Translations under genes and position numbers: made by a program
Shown: positions 16,082-25,664 of the stretch, piece by piece
How positions within the stretch are numbered: position 1 is the first letter of the stretch
How the letters are laid out: each line of letters starts with the position of its first letter
The notes under the pieces: model-generated
What the model saw: only the letters and a program-made list of their open reading frames with translations
The model's database searches: none
Told to the model about the DNA's origin: nothing
Assembly: GCA_012728315.1 (NCBI GenBank)
Contig: JAAYFI010000056.1
Coordinates: 1-59,005, forward strand
DNA from: Gammaproteobacteria bacterium
Lineage (GTDB): Bacteria; Pseudomonadota; Gammaproteobacteria; Pseudomonadales; Pseudomonadaceae
Length of the DNA: 59,005 nt
Reading direction: 5' to 3'

Positions 16082-16933
16082 TTATTTTATGACAAGAATA
16101 GATGAGTCGCTTTTCTCGAGCATTTTTAAGGTGTTACTGCCGAGAAAAAACTGACGTAAACGGTTACCGGCAAAGGCACCCATCACCAGCAGGTCGATGG
16201 CATTGTTCTGTTGGTAGGCCAACAGCTCTTTGAAAATATTGCCCTCTAGAAAGCTCGCTGTTACCGAAAAGCCACTGTCAATTAAGCGCTGCTCAGCATG
16301 GGTAAACTTCTCTTGTAAGTCATCCTGATTATTTTTTACGGTAACTAAATGGCAGTCCAAGCCGTGCAGGAGACCACTACTTAGAATACGCTGTAAGGCC
16401 AGCTCTGTTGTTTCGCGGCCATCAAAAGCCAACATAAAGTTTTTTGGCACAATGAAATCATGTGGTGTAATCAAGACCGGAGTGCTGACTTGCCGCAGCA
16501 AGTTTTCAACATGAGTACCTAATACATGAAAGTTTTTGCCAGCTTGAGTGCCTGAATGACCAATAATGACGAGGCGGGCTGCGCTTTCTAGGCTTAATAA
16601 AGTGTCAATAAATTCGCCATGACGCTGCACTGTTTCAACCTGAGTGCAGCCGGCTTCTTGAGCTTTGAGTGCTGCAGCCTCGAGCAGCTCCTTGCCGAGC
16701 TCAAGTGATACTTTAGCGCGCAGTTGGTCAAGACTGGCAATTTCTGTCATGAGCTTGGTGCGCGCACCGAGGCCGATGGTTCCGGATAGGTCTGTGCTTG
16801 AAGGTTGTGGCTGCTTTTCAATGCTGTGTAAAAACATAAGCGGGCTTTGTAGCCGCCCAGTCGCCCAAATAGCGCTATCTTGAACGCTGGTTGACCAAGT
16901 TGATTCATCAATGCAGGCGATAATCTTTTGCAT
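16082..16933 (-). CDS. Tandem-domain universal stress protein
   Basis: 283 residues comprising two UspA domains. The second ends in LLVMGAFAGNRLRQFFLGSN followed by SSILVIK, giving the G-x2-G-x9-G(S/T) ATP-binding pattern; the first contains RLVIIGHSGTQAG. Double-domain Usp proteins respond to stress or energy limitation in the cytoplasm. It lies 10 bp after the SulP transporter on the same strand with an AAGGA ribosome-binding site, so the two are almost certainly an operon. Such SulP-Usp pairings are common and suggest regulation of the transporter. A possible hairpin (GGCGCGC / GCGCGCC) at 16019-16050 may end the transcript. Confidence 0.92.
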   Translation of the reverse strand: MQKIIACIDESTWSTSVQDSAIWATGRLQSPLMFLHSIEKQPQPSSTDLSGTIGLGARTKLMTEIASLDQLRAKVSLELGKELLEAAALKAQEAGCTQVETVQRHGEFIDTLLSLESAARLVIIGHSGTQAGKNFHVLGTHVENLLRQVSTPVLITPHDFIVPKNFMLAFDGRETTELALQRILSSGLLHGLDCHLVTVKNNQDDLQEKFTHAEQRLIDSGFSVTASFLEGNIFKELLAYQQNNAIDLLVMGAFAGNRLRQFFLGSNTLKMLEKSDSSILVIK

Positions 16934-16943
16934 AATTTAGTCC

Positions 16944-18431
16944 TTAGTGGCCACTTAATAGTTTCTCAACGGCCTTTGGGTCGTTGTGCACAGCAAATTT
17001 ATCAATCACGGTTTTACTGGCTTGATTCATGCCCATTACACTCACTTCTGCACCTAAGCGTTGATACTTAATGACTACATTGTCTAACGCTGCCACGGCA
17101 GTAAGGTCCCAGAAATGTGCTCGATTGAGGTCAATCACAACTCTATCGACAGCAATAGAGAAGTCAAAGGAATCAATAAATTTTTCCGCCGAGGCGAAGA
17201 ACACCTGGCCTATGACTTGGTAATACAGTTCATTTTCAGCCGGCTGCTCTTGCTTGATCACCATTAAGCGCGCAATTTTATTGGCGAAGAATAGCGTGGC
17301 TAGAAGCACACCCGCCAAGACACCTAAGGCTAAGTTGTGGGTAGCAAGTACAACAGCCACGGTGGTCACCATCACGATATTGGTTGAGAGAGGGTTCTTC
17401 TTGAGGTCTTTAACTGAAGTCCAAGAGAAAGTACCAATGGAGACCATAATCATCACTGCAACCAGTGCGGCCATGGGGATTTGGCTGATCCAATCGCTTA
17501 GAAAAACCACCATAATCAACAGAAAGAAACCGGCACAAAAGGTGGATAAGCGGCCGCGGCCACCGGATTTAATATTGATTACTGATTGACCAATCATCGC
17601 GCAACCTGCCATGCCACCGAGCAAACCAGCGCCAATATTGGCAATCCCTTGGCCTTTACATTCACGGTTGCGGTCGCTTTTGGTGTCGGTTAATTCATCA
17701 ATAATGGTCGCCGTCATTAAGGACTCCAGCAGACCAACAATGGCCAATGCCACCGAGTAGGGCAGGATGATGTATAAGGTTTCTAGCTCGAGAGGCACTT
17801 CAGGCCATAAGAAAACGGGCAGGGTATCGGGTAGTTCGCCCATGTCGCCAACGGTGCGAATATCCAAGCCAAGGTACATAGCGATAGCGGTTAATACCAC
17901 AATACAGACCAACGGCGAGGGCAAGCTTTTGCCGATTTTAGGTAGTAGAGGAAACAGATAAATAATACCCAAACCTGCGGCAGTCATAGCGTAAACATGC
18001 CAAGTAACATGGGTCAGCTCGGGCAGTTGCGCCATAAAAATTAGAATAGCTAAGGCGTTGACAAAGCCCGTGACCACCGACTTTGAAACAAAGCGCATCA
18101 GTGCGCCAAGCTTTAAGTAACCCGCGGCAATCTGCAGCACGCCAGTTAATAAGGTTGCAGCCAGTAAGTATTCTAAACCGTGCTGCTTTACTAGGGTGAC
18201 CATCAGCAAAGCCATGGCACCGGTTGCAGCAGAGATCATGCCTGGGCGGCCACCTACAAAAGCAATAATGACCGCAATACAAAAGGATGCATATAAACCC
18301 ACTTTAGGGTCAACGCCAGCAATAATCGAGAATGCAATGGCTTCAGGAATGAGAGCCAGAGCAACCACTAGGCCTGAGAGTAGGTCTGCACGTACATTAA
18401 AGAACCATTCGTTTTGCATATTTTTAAACAT
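16944..18431 (-). CDS. SulP family anion transporter with STAS domain
   Basis: 495 residues from the ATG at 18431 (MFKNMQNEWFFNVRADLLSG); an extension to 18497 is possible but atypical. About 10-12 membrane segments include the SulP signature ALALIPEAIAFSIIAGVDP and GMISAATGAMA. The C-terminal ~90 residues form a STAS domain (VVIDLNRAHFWDLTAVAALD). Family members move sulfate, bicarbonate or dicarboxylates across the inner membrane; the substrate here is unknown. Bicarbonate uptake is a reasonable alternative to sulfate. It is followed by a universal stress protein gene. Confidence 0.92.
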   Translation of the reverse strand: MFKNMQNEWFFNVRADLLSGLVVALALIPEAIAFSIIAGVDPKVGLYASFCIAVIIAFVGGRPGMISAATGAMALLMVTLVKQHGLEYLLAATLLTGVLQIAAGYLKLGALMRFVSKSVVTGFVNALAILIFMAQLPELTHVTWHVYAMTAAGLGIIYLFPLLPKIGKSLPSPLVCIVVLTAIAMYLGLDIRTVGDMGELPDTLPVFLWPEVPLELETLYIILPYSVALAIVGLLESLMTATIIDELTDTKSDRNRECKGQGIANIGAGLLGGMAGCAMIGQSVINIKSGGRGRLSTFCAGFFLLIMVVFLSDWISQIPMAALVAVMIMVSIGTFSWTSVKDLKKNPLSTNIVMVTTVAVVLATHNLALGVLAGVLLATLFFANKIARLMVIKQEQPAENELYYQVIGQVFFASAEKFIDSFDFSIAVDRVVIDLNRAHFWDLTAVAALDNVVIKYQRLGAEVSVMGMNQASKTVIDKFAVHNDPKAVEKLLSGH

Positions 18432-19031
18432 AAATTTTCCATGCCGCTGACTGCAGGTTGTTGTCAGACTGAGGCAGTGCTGTAGCGAATCAGTCAAGAA
18501 ATCAGTGTAGTTAAGAGGCTAAAGCTTACCTGGCCAAGGCCTGTAACTAAACCGGTGCTACGCGCGCACTTAATTAGGCCTGCTGTAAAACAGTAGGCCT
18601 GATGCGTTTTGTAACTGCTGTATAAAAGCAGGCGTAAGTCTATCAGCTTAAAGACTGGATTTGATTTTTGTAGAGAGCTGGCTGGGCGCAGCGTGGGTGT
18701 GGGCTGTTTGGACTTTGTGCGTTTTCTCGCACTGCCGGCATAGTCAAACGGCTAACCAACTTATGGTTAATGCAGTGGTTTGCCTTGCTTTATGTTGACT
18801 GCAATATTGAGTACATGGTGGTTTATATTAAAGCGGCTTCATCGACTGGAGCCTCGGGGTGGCGGCAAGAATAAGCGATGGATGTGGTGCAGGGGTGCGC
18901 TGCAAAGCAAAGGTGCTTTGAAAAGACTTAGGGTCAAAATCTGTCAGATCTAAAAACTTAGAATTTCAAAGTGGGCACGCACAGGGCACAGAGGCTTTTT
19001 AGGTGATTTTTAAGGTAGGAATTGCAGGCAT
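18432..19031. other. Gene-free interval between sulP and the initiator tRNA
   Basis: About 600 bp without a convincing reading frame. The only structure noted is an imperfect inverted repeat AGGCCTGCTG / CAGTAGGCCT at 18576-18600 with a 5-nt loop, about 150 bp upstream of sulP. The sulP promoter must lie here, but no clear hexamer pair was found. No integrase or attachment duplication was seen next to the tRNA. Confidence 0.5.
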
Positions 19032-19065
19032 AAAAAAGCCCTAACTTATTGAAAGTTAAGGCTTT
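19032..19065 (-). terminator. Rho-independent terminator of the initiator tRNA gene
   Basis: On the minus strand: stem AAAGCCTTAACTT / AAGTTAGGGCTTT (13 bp, one G-U), 5-nt loop, then a run of six T. It starts a few bases after the tRNA 3' end. Confidence 0.92.
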
Positions 19066-19071
19066 AGTGTC

Positions 19072-19148
<77 letters not shown>

Positions 19149-19154
19149 CCGATA

Positions 19155-19182
19155 AGTATACGCACTTTTTAAAACTTGTCAA
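19155..19182 (-). promoter_or_regulatory. Promoter of the initiator tRNA
   Basis: On the minus strand: TTGACA (19182-19177), 16-bp spacer, TATACT (19160-19155), then a GC-rich stretch before the tRNA 5' end. It is squeezed into the 48 bp between the DUF2062 gene stop and the tRNA. Confidence 0.85.
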
Positions 19183-19196
19183 AACTTATTTTAAAA

Positions 19197-19727
19197 TCAA
19201 TCGTTTAGTCGTGCGTTGCGCAGTCGAATACGCTTTTTCCAGCTGCGATTAACCCACCAGCGCCAGTATAAAACAGTACAGCTATAGCCGAGCGCAGCGA
19301 GAATGAGTCCCATAATAATAGAGCCGGCATATAAAGGCTGCCAGTGGGTGGTGGTGACTTCTAGGATCCAGTGGATAGAGATTTTTTCTGGAAACTCAAT
19401 GGTCGGTGTATTGAGTAACCAGGCGCCCAGTTTGTAGTTGACATAAAACACCGGCGGCATAGTGACAGGGTTTGTCAGCCAGACTAAACCCACAGAAATA
19501 GGTAGATTCCCACGCAAAGGAATAGCCGAGAACGCAGCGGCAAACATTTGCATCGGCATCGGAATCATGGCCCAAAACAGACCTATCGCAACTGCACGCG
19601 CCACTGAATGACGGTTCAAATGCCATAAGTTTGCATCATGAATAAGGCTGCCCAAAAAACGTAATGACGGATTGTGTTTTAATTTTTCCGGGTCGGGCAT
19701 GTAACGTTTGAAAAGTTGACGAGGCAT
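19197..19727 (-). CDS. DUF2062 membrane protein
   Basis: 176 residues with the DUF2062 pattern: HSVARAVAIGLFWAMIPMPM followed by SVGLVWLTNPVTMPPVFY, and two or three membrane segments. The function of the family is unknown. It is divergent from comEC, the same neighbour it has in Pseudomonas as I recall. The short C-terminal tail is basic and probably cytoplasmic. Start at ATG 19727. Confidence 0.88.
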   Translation of the reverse strand: MPRQLFKRYMPDPEKLKHNPSLRFLGSLIHDANLWHLNRHSVARAVAIGLFWAMIPMPMQMFAAAFSAIPLRGNLPISVGLVWLTNPVTMPPVFYVNYKLGAWLLNTPTIEFPEKISIHWILEVTTTHWQPLYAGSIIMGLILAALGYSCTVLYWRWWVNRSWKKRIRLRNARLND

Positions 19728-19866
19728 TAATGATCTCTAACATGCTAAAGCTCGTCTATTATGCATCTTATTCGTGCAAGTTGCTGTTACAGGGTGTGAC
19801 AAATGCATTGGAAAACGCAGTATTGACACGAATATTTGTTTGCAAATGCTACAAGGAGGTAGCGCT

Positions 19867-22101
19867 ATGCGTTTACCACTCATTGCTATTGCGCTTGGCA
19901 TCCTGAGTCTACGCTGGTTACCTGTGCTACCCAGTCCGTTGGGGCTGTTGTGTTGTGCTGTGCTTGCACTGATGCTGTTACCTTCGCGTGTTTATTTGTT
20001 GGCGCTGGTTTTGTTAGGTTTTTGCTGGGCATGTGTAAACGCCCTGTGGGCTGTGCATGATCAGCTTGCGCCTGAACTCGATGGGCGTACTCTGTGGATT
20101 GAGGGGACAGTACAAGATCTGCCTGAATGGCCCGTGGTGCAGGGCCAGCCTGTGACTGTGCGTTTTCAATTGGCGGATGCTGTATCACGTCGAGCAGACT
20201 TGCCTAAATACATACGCTTATCGTGGCGATTACCGCCTGAGCCCGTTAAAGCCGGTGAGCGTTGGCGTTTGGCTGTACGTTTAAAGCGCCCAGATGGCTC
20301 TCTTAATCCCTATGGGTTTGATTATCAGGCATGGTTATTTGCTAAACGTATTGGTGCCACGGGCTCTGTTAAAACGGGACAGCGGATAGCCTCGGGGCAG
20401 GGATTGCAGCATTGGCGAGAGCGTATTCGCGAGCGCATTAATAACTCTGCACCCAAGCCGAGCCAAGGCGTGCTAGCGGCTTTAGTTTTAGGTGATGGCT
20501 CCGGTTTAACTGCGCAGCAGTGGCACACCTTGCAAACCACTGGCACTGTGCACCTTATGGTGATTTCTGGACAGCATATCAGCTTGATTGCCGCTATTGC
20601 CTATGCCGCTGTGTTTGGGCTGATGCGCTTGGGCTGTTGGCCGCGGCGCATCCCTTGGTTACCGGTTGCATGCTGGGTATCAATGTTGGCCGCTATTGCC
20701 TATGGCGCTATCGCAGGTTTTGCTGTGCCGGTGCAGCGCGCCTGCATTATGGTGATGGTGGCTTTGTTATGGCGTTGGCGTTTTCAGTCCTTAAGTGCCT
20801 GGACAGCCTTTTTAATCGCCTTGTGTTTGGTTTTGCTGTATGAGCCTTTAGTGGTTTTGCAGGTAGGGTTTTGGTTGTCTTTTGCTGCGGTTGCAGCGCT
20901 TATTCTTGCTTTTGCCGCGCGCTTAGGGCCGTGGCGTTGGTGGCAGATGCTGGGGCGCACACAATGGATTGCTGCGGTGGCGCTGGCACCTTTTCTTTTG
21001 GCCTTAAATCTGCCCGTCAGTCTTATGGGGCCGGTGGCCAATATCTTTGCGGTGCCTTGGTTGAGCCTGTTAGTGCTGCCGTTAACCTTGCTGGGCGCTG
21101 TGTTATTACCATGGCCGAGTTTAGCCAGCTTTATATTCAGTCTTGCGGGTTGGGGAGTAAGCCTGATGTTTACTGTGCTGGATTGGTTTGCTCAAGGCTG
21201 GCCGGCCTGGCAAGGCTCGGGAGCTGGGGTGCTGGCAGTGTGCCTAGCTGTATTGGCAGTGTTATGTTTTGTCTTGCCACGTACAGTATTGCCTCTAACC
21301 GCAGGATTGGCATTATGGCTGCCATTGCTAACGCCTGAGCTTAAGGAGGTGGCTCATGGCGAGGCGCAGGTGTGGGTGTTGGATGTGGGGCAAGGGCAAG
21401 CGGTATGGGTTAAAACTGCTCGGCACAGTTTGCTCTATGATGCAGGGCCTTTTATGGCTAGTTTTGATGCCGGTGAGCGAATTGTTGTCCCTGTTTTGCG
21501 GGGTTTTAAGCAAGCGCATTTGGAACAGCTAGTACTTTCCCATGCGGATACTGATCATGCCGGAGGTGCGCAAGCCATTCTGGATGCTGTCAAAGTTACG
21601 CAAGTGGTGAGTGGTCAGCCTGCAGAACATCCATCTCATTACGCTGCACAGGAGTGTCGTACGCAGCAGTGGGAGTGGGATGGTGTGTGGTTTTGGCGCT
21701 GGCAATGGTCACAGGCTAAAGACAGCAATCAAAAATCCTGTGTGTTATTGATAGCTGCACAAGGTGAGCGCTTGTTATTAACCGGTGATTTGGATGCTGC
21801 CGGAGAGGCGGCCTTATTGGCTGAGTGGCCATGGTTAAGTGTGGATTGGCTGGTGGCTGGACATCACGGTAGTCGAACCTCAACGTCCCGTCGTTTTGTG
21901 CAGGCTATTACCCCGCGCAATGCGCTGATCTCGCGCGGTCAACACAATAGCTATGGGCATCCGCATCCGCAGGTACTGGCGAATTTGCAGCGTGAACAGG
22001 TGCGAATTTATGATACGGCGCATGATAAAGCTGTGCGGATTAATTTAGGACGCCATGCCGAACCTTGGACAATGGCTATGCAATCGCGATTTTGGCGATA
22101 A
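19867..22101 (+). CDS. comEC: ComEC/Rec2 DNA-uptake channel protein
   Basis: 744 residues from the ATG at 19867, which has AAGGAGG upstream; an extension to 19774 is unlikely. N-terminal helices and a DUF4131/OB-like segment lead into the competence domain (HLMVISGQHISLIAAIAYA). The C-terminal metallo-beta-lactamase domain follows (VLDVGQGQAVWV, SHADTDHAGG, LLTGDLDAAGE, GHHGSRTS). All metal-binding motifs appear present. ComEC forms the inner-membrane channel that imports single-stranded DNA in natural transformation, so transformation is possible in principle; other competence genes are outside the window. Confidence 0.95.
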   Translation: MRLPLIAIALGILSLRWLPVLPSPLGLLCCAVLALMLLPSRVYLLALVLLGFCWACVNALWAVHDQLAPELDGRTLWIEGTVQDLPEWPVVQGQPVTVRFQLADAVSRRADLPKYIRLSWRLPPEPVKAGERWRLAVRLKRPDGSLNPYGFDYQAWLFAKRIGATGSVKTGQRIASGQGLQHWRERIRERINNSAPKPSQGVLAALVLGDGSGLTAQQWHTLQTTGTVHLMVISGQHISLIAAIAYAAVFGLMRLGCWPRRIPWLPVACWVSMLAAIAYGAIAGFAVPVQRACIMVMVALLWRWRFQSLSAWTAFLIALCLVLLYEPLVVLQVGFWLSFAAVAALILAFAARLGPWRWWQMLGRTQWIAAVALAPFLLALNLPVSLMGPVANIFAVPWLSLLVLPLTLLGAVLLPWPSLASFIFSLAGWGVSLMFTVLDWFAQGWPAWQGSGAGVLAVCLAVLAVLCFVLPRTVLPLTAGLALWLPLLTPELKEVAHGEAQVWVLDVGQGQAVWVKTARHSLLYDAGPFMASFDAGERIVVPVLRGFKQAHLEQLVLSHADTDHAGGAQAILDAVKVTQVVSGQPAEHPSHYAAQECRTQQWEWDGVWFWRWQWSQAKDSNQKSCVLLIAAQGERLLLTGDLDAAGEAALLAEWPWLSVDWLVAGHHGSRTSTSRRFVQAITPRNALISRGQHNSYGHPHPQVLANLQREQVRIYDTAHDKAVRINLGRHAEPWTMAMQSRFWR

Positions 22102-22177
22102 AAATGAGAACCATGGCGTTCGGTGTAGGCGTTCGCCTGTGCTAAAGTGAGCAAAATTTATTGCTGGAGTAGTTATT

Positions 22178-22810
22178 GTGTGGGAACTGATCAAATCGGG
22201 CGGCTGGATTATGTTGCCTATTGTGGTGTGTTCAATTATTGCAGTGGCTATTGTTGCTGAGCGTTTATGGACTTTGCGCCCGTCACGGGTGAGTCCGCCG
22301 CATTTGCTTGGGCAAGTGTGGCGCTGGGTGCAAGACAAGCAAATGGATAGCGCAAAATTTAGTGAATTACGGACTGGATCTCCATTGGGGCAGATCCTGG
22401 CGGCGGGTTTGGCAAATTCCCGCTATGGCCGCGAGATGATGAAAGAAAGCATTCAAGAAGCGGGCGTTAAAGTAGTGAATGAACTGGAGCGTTATCTAAC
22501 CCCGCTGGGCACCATAGCGGCGATTACACCTTTACTGGGCTTGCTGGGTACGGTGCTGGGGATGATCGAGATTTTTAGCGCATTTATGGGTTCGGGTATG
22601 GCCAATGCGCCGCAGTTGGCTGGAGGTATTGCTAAAGCTTTGGTGACCACCGCTGCGGGTTTGTTTGTGGCTATTCCTGCGGTTTTTTTCCATCGCTTTT
22701 TGCAGCGACGCGTGGATGAGCTGGTGGTTAATATGGAACAAGAGGCGATCAAGCTGGTTGAAGTGGTGCAGGGTGATCGTGAGGTTGAGCTGAATGAGGG
22801 GCAAGCGTGA
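22178..22810 (+). CDS. exbB: ExbB/MotA/TolQ family proton-channel protein
   Basis: 210 residues, GTG start with GGAG upstream. Three membrane segments include the conserved LTPLGTIAAITPLLGLLGTVLGMI and GIAKALVTTAAGLFVAIPAV stretches that line the proton path. ExbB and ExbD energise an outer-membrane transporter through TonB, or another envelope process, using the proton gradient. No tonB gene is adjacent, so the partner is unknown; this pair (exbB2/exbD2 type) sits with lipid A genes in Pseudomonas. Its end overlaps exbD by 4 bp. Confidence 0.93.
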   Translation: MWELIKSGGWIMLPIVVCSIIAVAIVAERLWTLRPSRVSPPHLLGQVWRWVQDKQMDSAKFSELRTGSPLGQILAAGLANSRYGREMMKESIQEAGVKVVNELERYLTPLGTIAAITPLLGLLGTVLGMIEIFSAFMGSGMANAPQLAGGIAKALVTTAAGLFVAIPAVFFHRFLQRRVDELVVNMEQEAIKLVEVVQGDREVELNEGQA

Positions 22811-23235
22811 AATTCCCTCGTAAACCCCGCGAGCCGGTTGATATTAATTTAGCGCCACTGATTGATGTGGTGTTTATTTTATTACTCTTTTTTGTGGTGA
22901 CTACTACTTTTACGCGTGAAACGCAGTTGAAAGTGGATCTGCCCGAGGCTGTGAGCGGCACTCCGCCTGAAGCTGCAGTTAAAACACCCTTAGAAATACT
23001 GGTCGGCGTAGACGGCTCTTTTGCTCTGAATGGCAAAAGCTTAGCGCGCAATGACTTAACCGCGCTAATGGAAGCGCTACGGCTTGAGTCTGCCGGTGAC
23101 CAAAGTTTACCGGTCATGCTCAGTGCCGATGCTAAAGCGCCGCACCAAGCCGTGGTAACAGCAATGGATGCTGCTTCTAAGTTAGGTTTTTCGCAACTGC
23201 GCATCACTACAATTGAGGCGCAAGCCGAACAGTGA
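22807..23235 (+). CDS. exbD: ExbD/TolR family protein
   Basis: 142 residues, GTG start overlapping exbB. One N-terminal membrane segment ([20 protein letters not shown]) contains the essential Asp of ExbD/TolR proteins, followed by a periplasmic domain ending in [13 protein letters not shown]. It partners ExbB in using the proton-motive force. Its stop overlaps the lpxK start (GTGA). Confidence 0.94.
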   Translation: MKFPRKPREPVDINLAPLIDVVFILLLFFVVTTTFTRETQLKVDLPEAVSGTPPEAAVKTPLEILVGVDGSFALNGKSLARNDLTALMEALRLESAGDQSLPVMLSADAKAPHQAVVTAMDAASKLGFSQLRITTIEAQAEQ

Positions 23236-24236
23236 AACTCAGTGAGCGGATCCAGCGAGCGTGGTATCAGGGGCACCCTGGGTTATACCTATTGTGGCCA
23301 CTGGAGTTAGTGTATCGCTGTGTTGTGCAGGCTAAGCGTGCGCGCTTTTTGCGTGGTGCCATTGCAAGCTATCGTGCGCCAGTGCCTGTGATTATTGTTG
23401 GCAATATCACTGTTGGCGGTACAGGTAAGACGCCATTAATTTTATGGTTGATTGACCAATGCCGCGCGCAAGGTTTGCAGGTGGGTGTTGTCAGTCGTGG
23501 CTATGGCGCGCGCCCAGCGCGGCTGCCCTGGACTGTGCATGCTAGCGATTCGGCAGAGCAAGCGGGTGACGAACCACTCTTGATTGTGCAGCGCAGCGGC
23601 GTGCCGTTAGTGATTGCGCCAGAGCGTGCGCAAGCGGTGCAGCAGCTATTAGCTGAGTACCGGGTTGATATTATTTTATCGGATGATGGTTTGCAGCATT
23701 ACGGCTTGGCCCGTGATTTAGAGCTGGTGTTAATCGATGCCGCGCGCGGTTTAGGTAATCAGCGTTGTTTGCCGATGGGGCCTTTGCGCGAGCCGATTCA
23801 GCGTTTGCACACTGTGGATGCGGTATTGCTTAACGGTGCAGAGCAGGACAGCGACCAGGCTTTTGCAATGCAATTACAGCCCATAGAGCTGGTGCATGTG
23901 CGCAGCGGCAGTCGTCAGCCTTTAAGTTATTTTCCGTCTGGACAAAAAATGCATGCGGTAGCGGGTATTGGTAATCCCCAGCGTTTCTTCAAAACGCTTG
24001 AAGCGTTAAACTGGCAGCCCATTGCCCATGCTTTTGCTGATCATGCTGAGTTTACTGCAGAGGATTTAGCCTTTGCTGATGCTTTACCCGTGGTGATGAC
24101 TGAAAAAGATGCAGTTAAGTGCCGTGCCTTTGCTGCAGAGAATTGCTGGTACCTACAGGTGGCGGCTCAGCCGTCCCCGGCGTTTTCGAGCTGGTTTACT
24201 GAGCAGCTCAAATGTTTATTGACTGATACGTTATGA
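23232..24236 (+). CDS. lpxK: Tetraacyldisaccharide 4'-kinase
   Basis: 334 residues, GTG start overlapping exbD. It has the Walker A variant [14 protein letters not shown] (~residue 56) and the LpxK segments SRGYGA and [18 protein letters not shown]. It phosphorylates the 4' position of the lipid A precursor at the inner face of the inner membrane, the sixth step of lipid A synthesis. Length is normal. The adjoining kdsB serves the neighbouring Kdo branch, so this operon is devoted to lipopolysaccharide. Confidence 0.96.
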   Translation: MKLSERIQRAWYQGHPGLYLLWPLELVYRCVVQAKRARFLRGAIASYRAPVPVIIVGNITVGGTGKTPLILWLIDQCRAQGLQVGVVSRGYGARPARLPWTVHASDSAEQAGDEPLLIVQRSGVPLVIAPERAQAVQQLLAEYRVDIILSDDGLQHYGLARDLELVLIDAARGLGNQRCLPMGPLREPIQRLHTVDAVLLNGAEQDSDQAFAMQLQPIELVHVRSGSRQPLSYFPSGQKMHAVAGIGNPQRFFKTLEALNWQPIAHAFADHAEFTAEDLAFADALPVVMTEKDAVKCRAFAAENCWYLQVAAQPSPAFSSWFTEQLKCLLTDTL

Positions 24237-24246
24237 GGATGCGCTG

Positions 24247-24429
24247 ATGGACCCAAAACTTTTAGATATTTTAGCCTGCCCTTTATGCAAAAGTGCGGTA
24301 CAGCTCAATGCGGAAAAAACTGAACTCTGGTGTAAAGCTGATGGTTTAGCCTTTCCAATTCGTGATGATATTCCGGTGATGCTGGAAACTGAGGCGCGCA
24401 CCTTAAGCAATGATGAGCGTTTGGATTAG
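24247..24429 (+). CDS. Trm112-like zinc-ribbon protein (YcaR family)
   Basis: 60 residues: [20 protein letters not shown], then [24 protein letters not shown] could bind metal with the later Cys, but only three cysteines are present, so zinc binding is uncertain. Its function is unknown; the gene almost always sits between lpxK and kdsB, as here. It lies 10 bp after lpxK and 3 bp before kdsB. Confidence 0.92.
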   Translation: MDPKLLDILACPLCKSAVQLNAEKTELWCKADGLAFPIRDDIPVMLETEARTLSNDERLD

Positions 24430-24432
24430 GCC

Positions 24433-25197
24433 ATGGCTGATGATTTTTGTGTCGTAATTCCTGCGCGTTTTGCCTCCACGCGCTTTCCAGGCAAGCCGCT
24501 GCAAGATATTGCTGGCATGCCAATGATTCAGCGCGTGTGGTTGCAAGCGCAGAAAAGTGGGGCTCAGCGCGTGGTCATTGCCACCGATGATGCGCGAATT
24601 TTTGCTGCCTGCCAGCAGTTTGGTGCGCAGGTGGTGATGACCCGTGATGATCATGAGTCAGGCACAGATCGTTTAGCTGAAGTGGTTGAGTTACTGGGGC
24701 TGCCCAGTGATGCCATTGTGGTCAATGTGCAGGGCGATGAGCCTTTGATTCCACCTAGCGTGATTGATCAGGTGGCGGCCAATTTGGCGCGCTACACACA
24801 AGCGGCGATGGCCACTTTAGCCGAGCCCATTACAGATATCGCCAGCGTGCTTAATCCTAATGTGGTTAAAGTCAGTACCGATAAACAAGGCTATGCTTTA
24901 ACCTTTAGTCGAGCGCCTTTGCCATGGCCGCGCGATGCCTTTGCAGAGCGGCAAGATGTTTTCCCGCAAGGCGTTGAGTTCCGTCGCCATATTGGTATTT
25001 ATGCGTATCGTGCTGGTTTTTTAGCTGATTTTGTCGCCTGGGGTCCGTGTGCGCTAGAGCTGACCGAGTCGCTGGAACAGCTACGTGCCTTATGGAATGG
25101 GGCGCGGATTCATGTAGCGGATGCCGTTGAAGCACCGCCTGCAGGCGTGGATACACTGGAAGATTTGCAGCGTGTCCGACGTTATTTTGAGGAGTAA
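24433..25197 (+). CDS. kdsB: 3-deoxy-manno-octulosonate cytidylyltransferase
   Basis: 254 residues. The N-terminal nucleotide-binding signature [17 protein letters not shown] and later [21 protein letters not shown] and [14 protein letters not shown] are diagnostic. It activates Kdo as CMP-Kdo for transfer to lipid A in the cytoplasm. It is embedded in the lpxK operon with 2-3 bp spacing to its neighbours. Confidence 0.97.
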   Translation: MADDFCVVIPARFASTRFPGKPLQDIAGMPMIQRVWLQAQKSGAQRVVIATDDARIFAACQQFGAQVVMTRDDHESGTDRLAEVVELLGLPSDAIVVNVQGDEPLIPPSVIDQVAANLARYTQAAMATLAEPITDIASVLNPNVVKVSTDKQGYALTFSRAPLPWPRDAFAERQDVFPQGVEFRRHIGIYAYRAGFLADFVAWGPCALELTESLEQLRALWNGARIHVADAVEAPPAGVDTLEDLQRVRRYFEE

Positions 25198-25199
25198 TA

Positions 25200-25664
25200 A
25201 TGAAGGTTCTCTTTGTCTGTCTAGGTAATATTTGTCGTTCACCGACTGCTGAAGGGGTGTTCCGTCAGTATTTAGCTCAATCTGCGCTGGCCAATAAGGT
25301 CAGTGTTGATTCGGCAGGCACGGCAGATTGGCATACTGGAAAAGCACCGGATCCACGGACACGCAGCGCAGCATTAAAACGTGGCTATGATTTATCGCAA
25401 CTGCAAGCGCGCCAAGTCACAGTGGACGACTTTCATACATTTGATCTGATTTTAGCCATGGACAAGAGCAATTTGGCCCACTTGGAAGCGATGCGTCCTG
25501 CGGATAGCCGTGCTGAACTGGACTTATTACTGCAGCGTTATGGTTTGCCGCGCAGTGAAGTGCCTGATCCTTATTATGGCGGTGAGCAAGGCTTTGAAGA
25601 TGTGCTGGACCTATTGGAGCATGCCAGCCAAGCACTGCTCGCTGAGCTACAGGAGCGAGTGTGA
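25200..25664 (+). CDS. Low-molecular-weight protein tyrosine phosphatase
   Basis: 154 residues. The catalytic loop CLGNICRSPT (CX5R, Cys at ~residue 7) is at the N-terminus and the general-acid Asp lies in VPDPYYGG. Family members dephosphorylate tyrosine residues, often on exopolysaccharide kinases. No such kinase is adjacent; the context with kdsB and murB is the conserved Pseudomonas arrangement. The stop overlaps the murB start. Confidence 0.95.
   Translation: MKVLFVCLGNICRSPTAEGVFRQYLAQSALANKVSVDSAGTADWHTGKAPDPRTRSAALKRGYDLSQLQARQVTVDDFHTFDLILAMDKSNLAHLEAMRPADSRAELDLLLQRYGLPRSEVPDPYYGGEQGFEDVLDLLEHASQALLAELQERV

Noticed and set aside
18432..19071. Genomic island at the initiator tRNA
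   Set aside because: No integrase, no duplicated tRNA 3' end and no foreign genes were found.
20520..21338. Alternative-frame hydrophobic ORFs inside comEC
   Set aside because: Fully covered by the intact comEC frame, which has all motifs.
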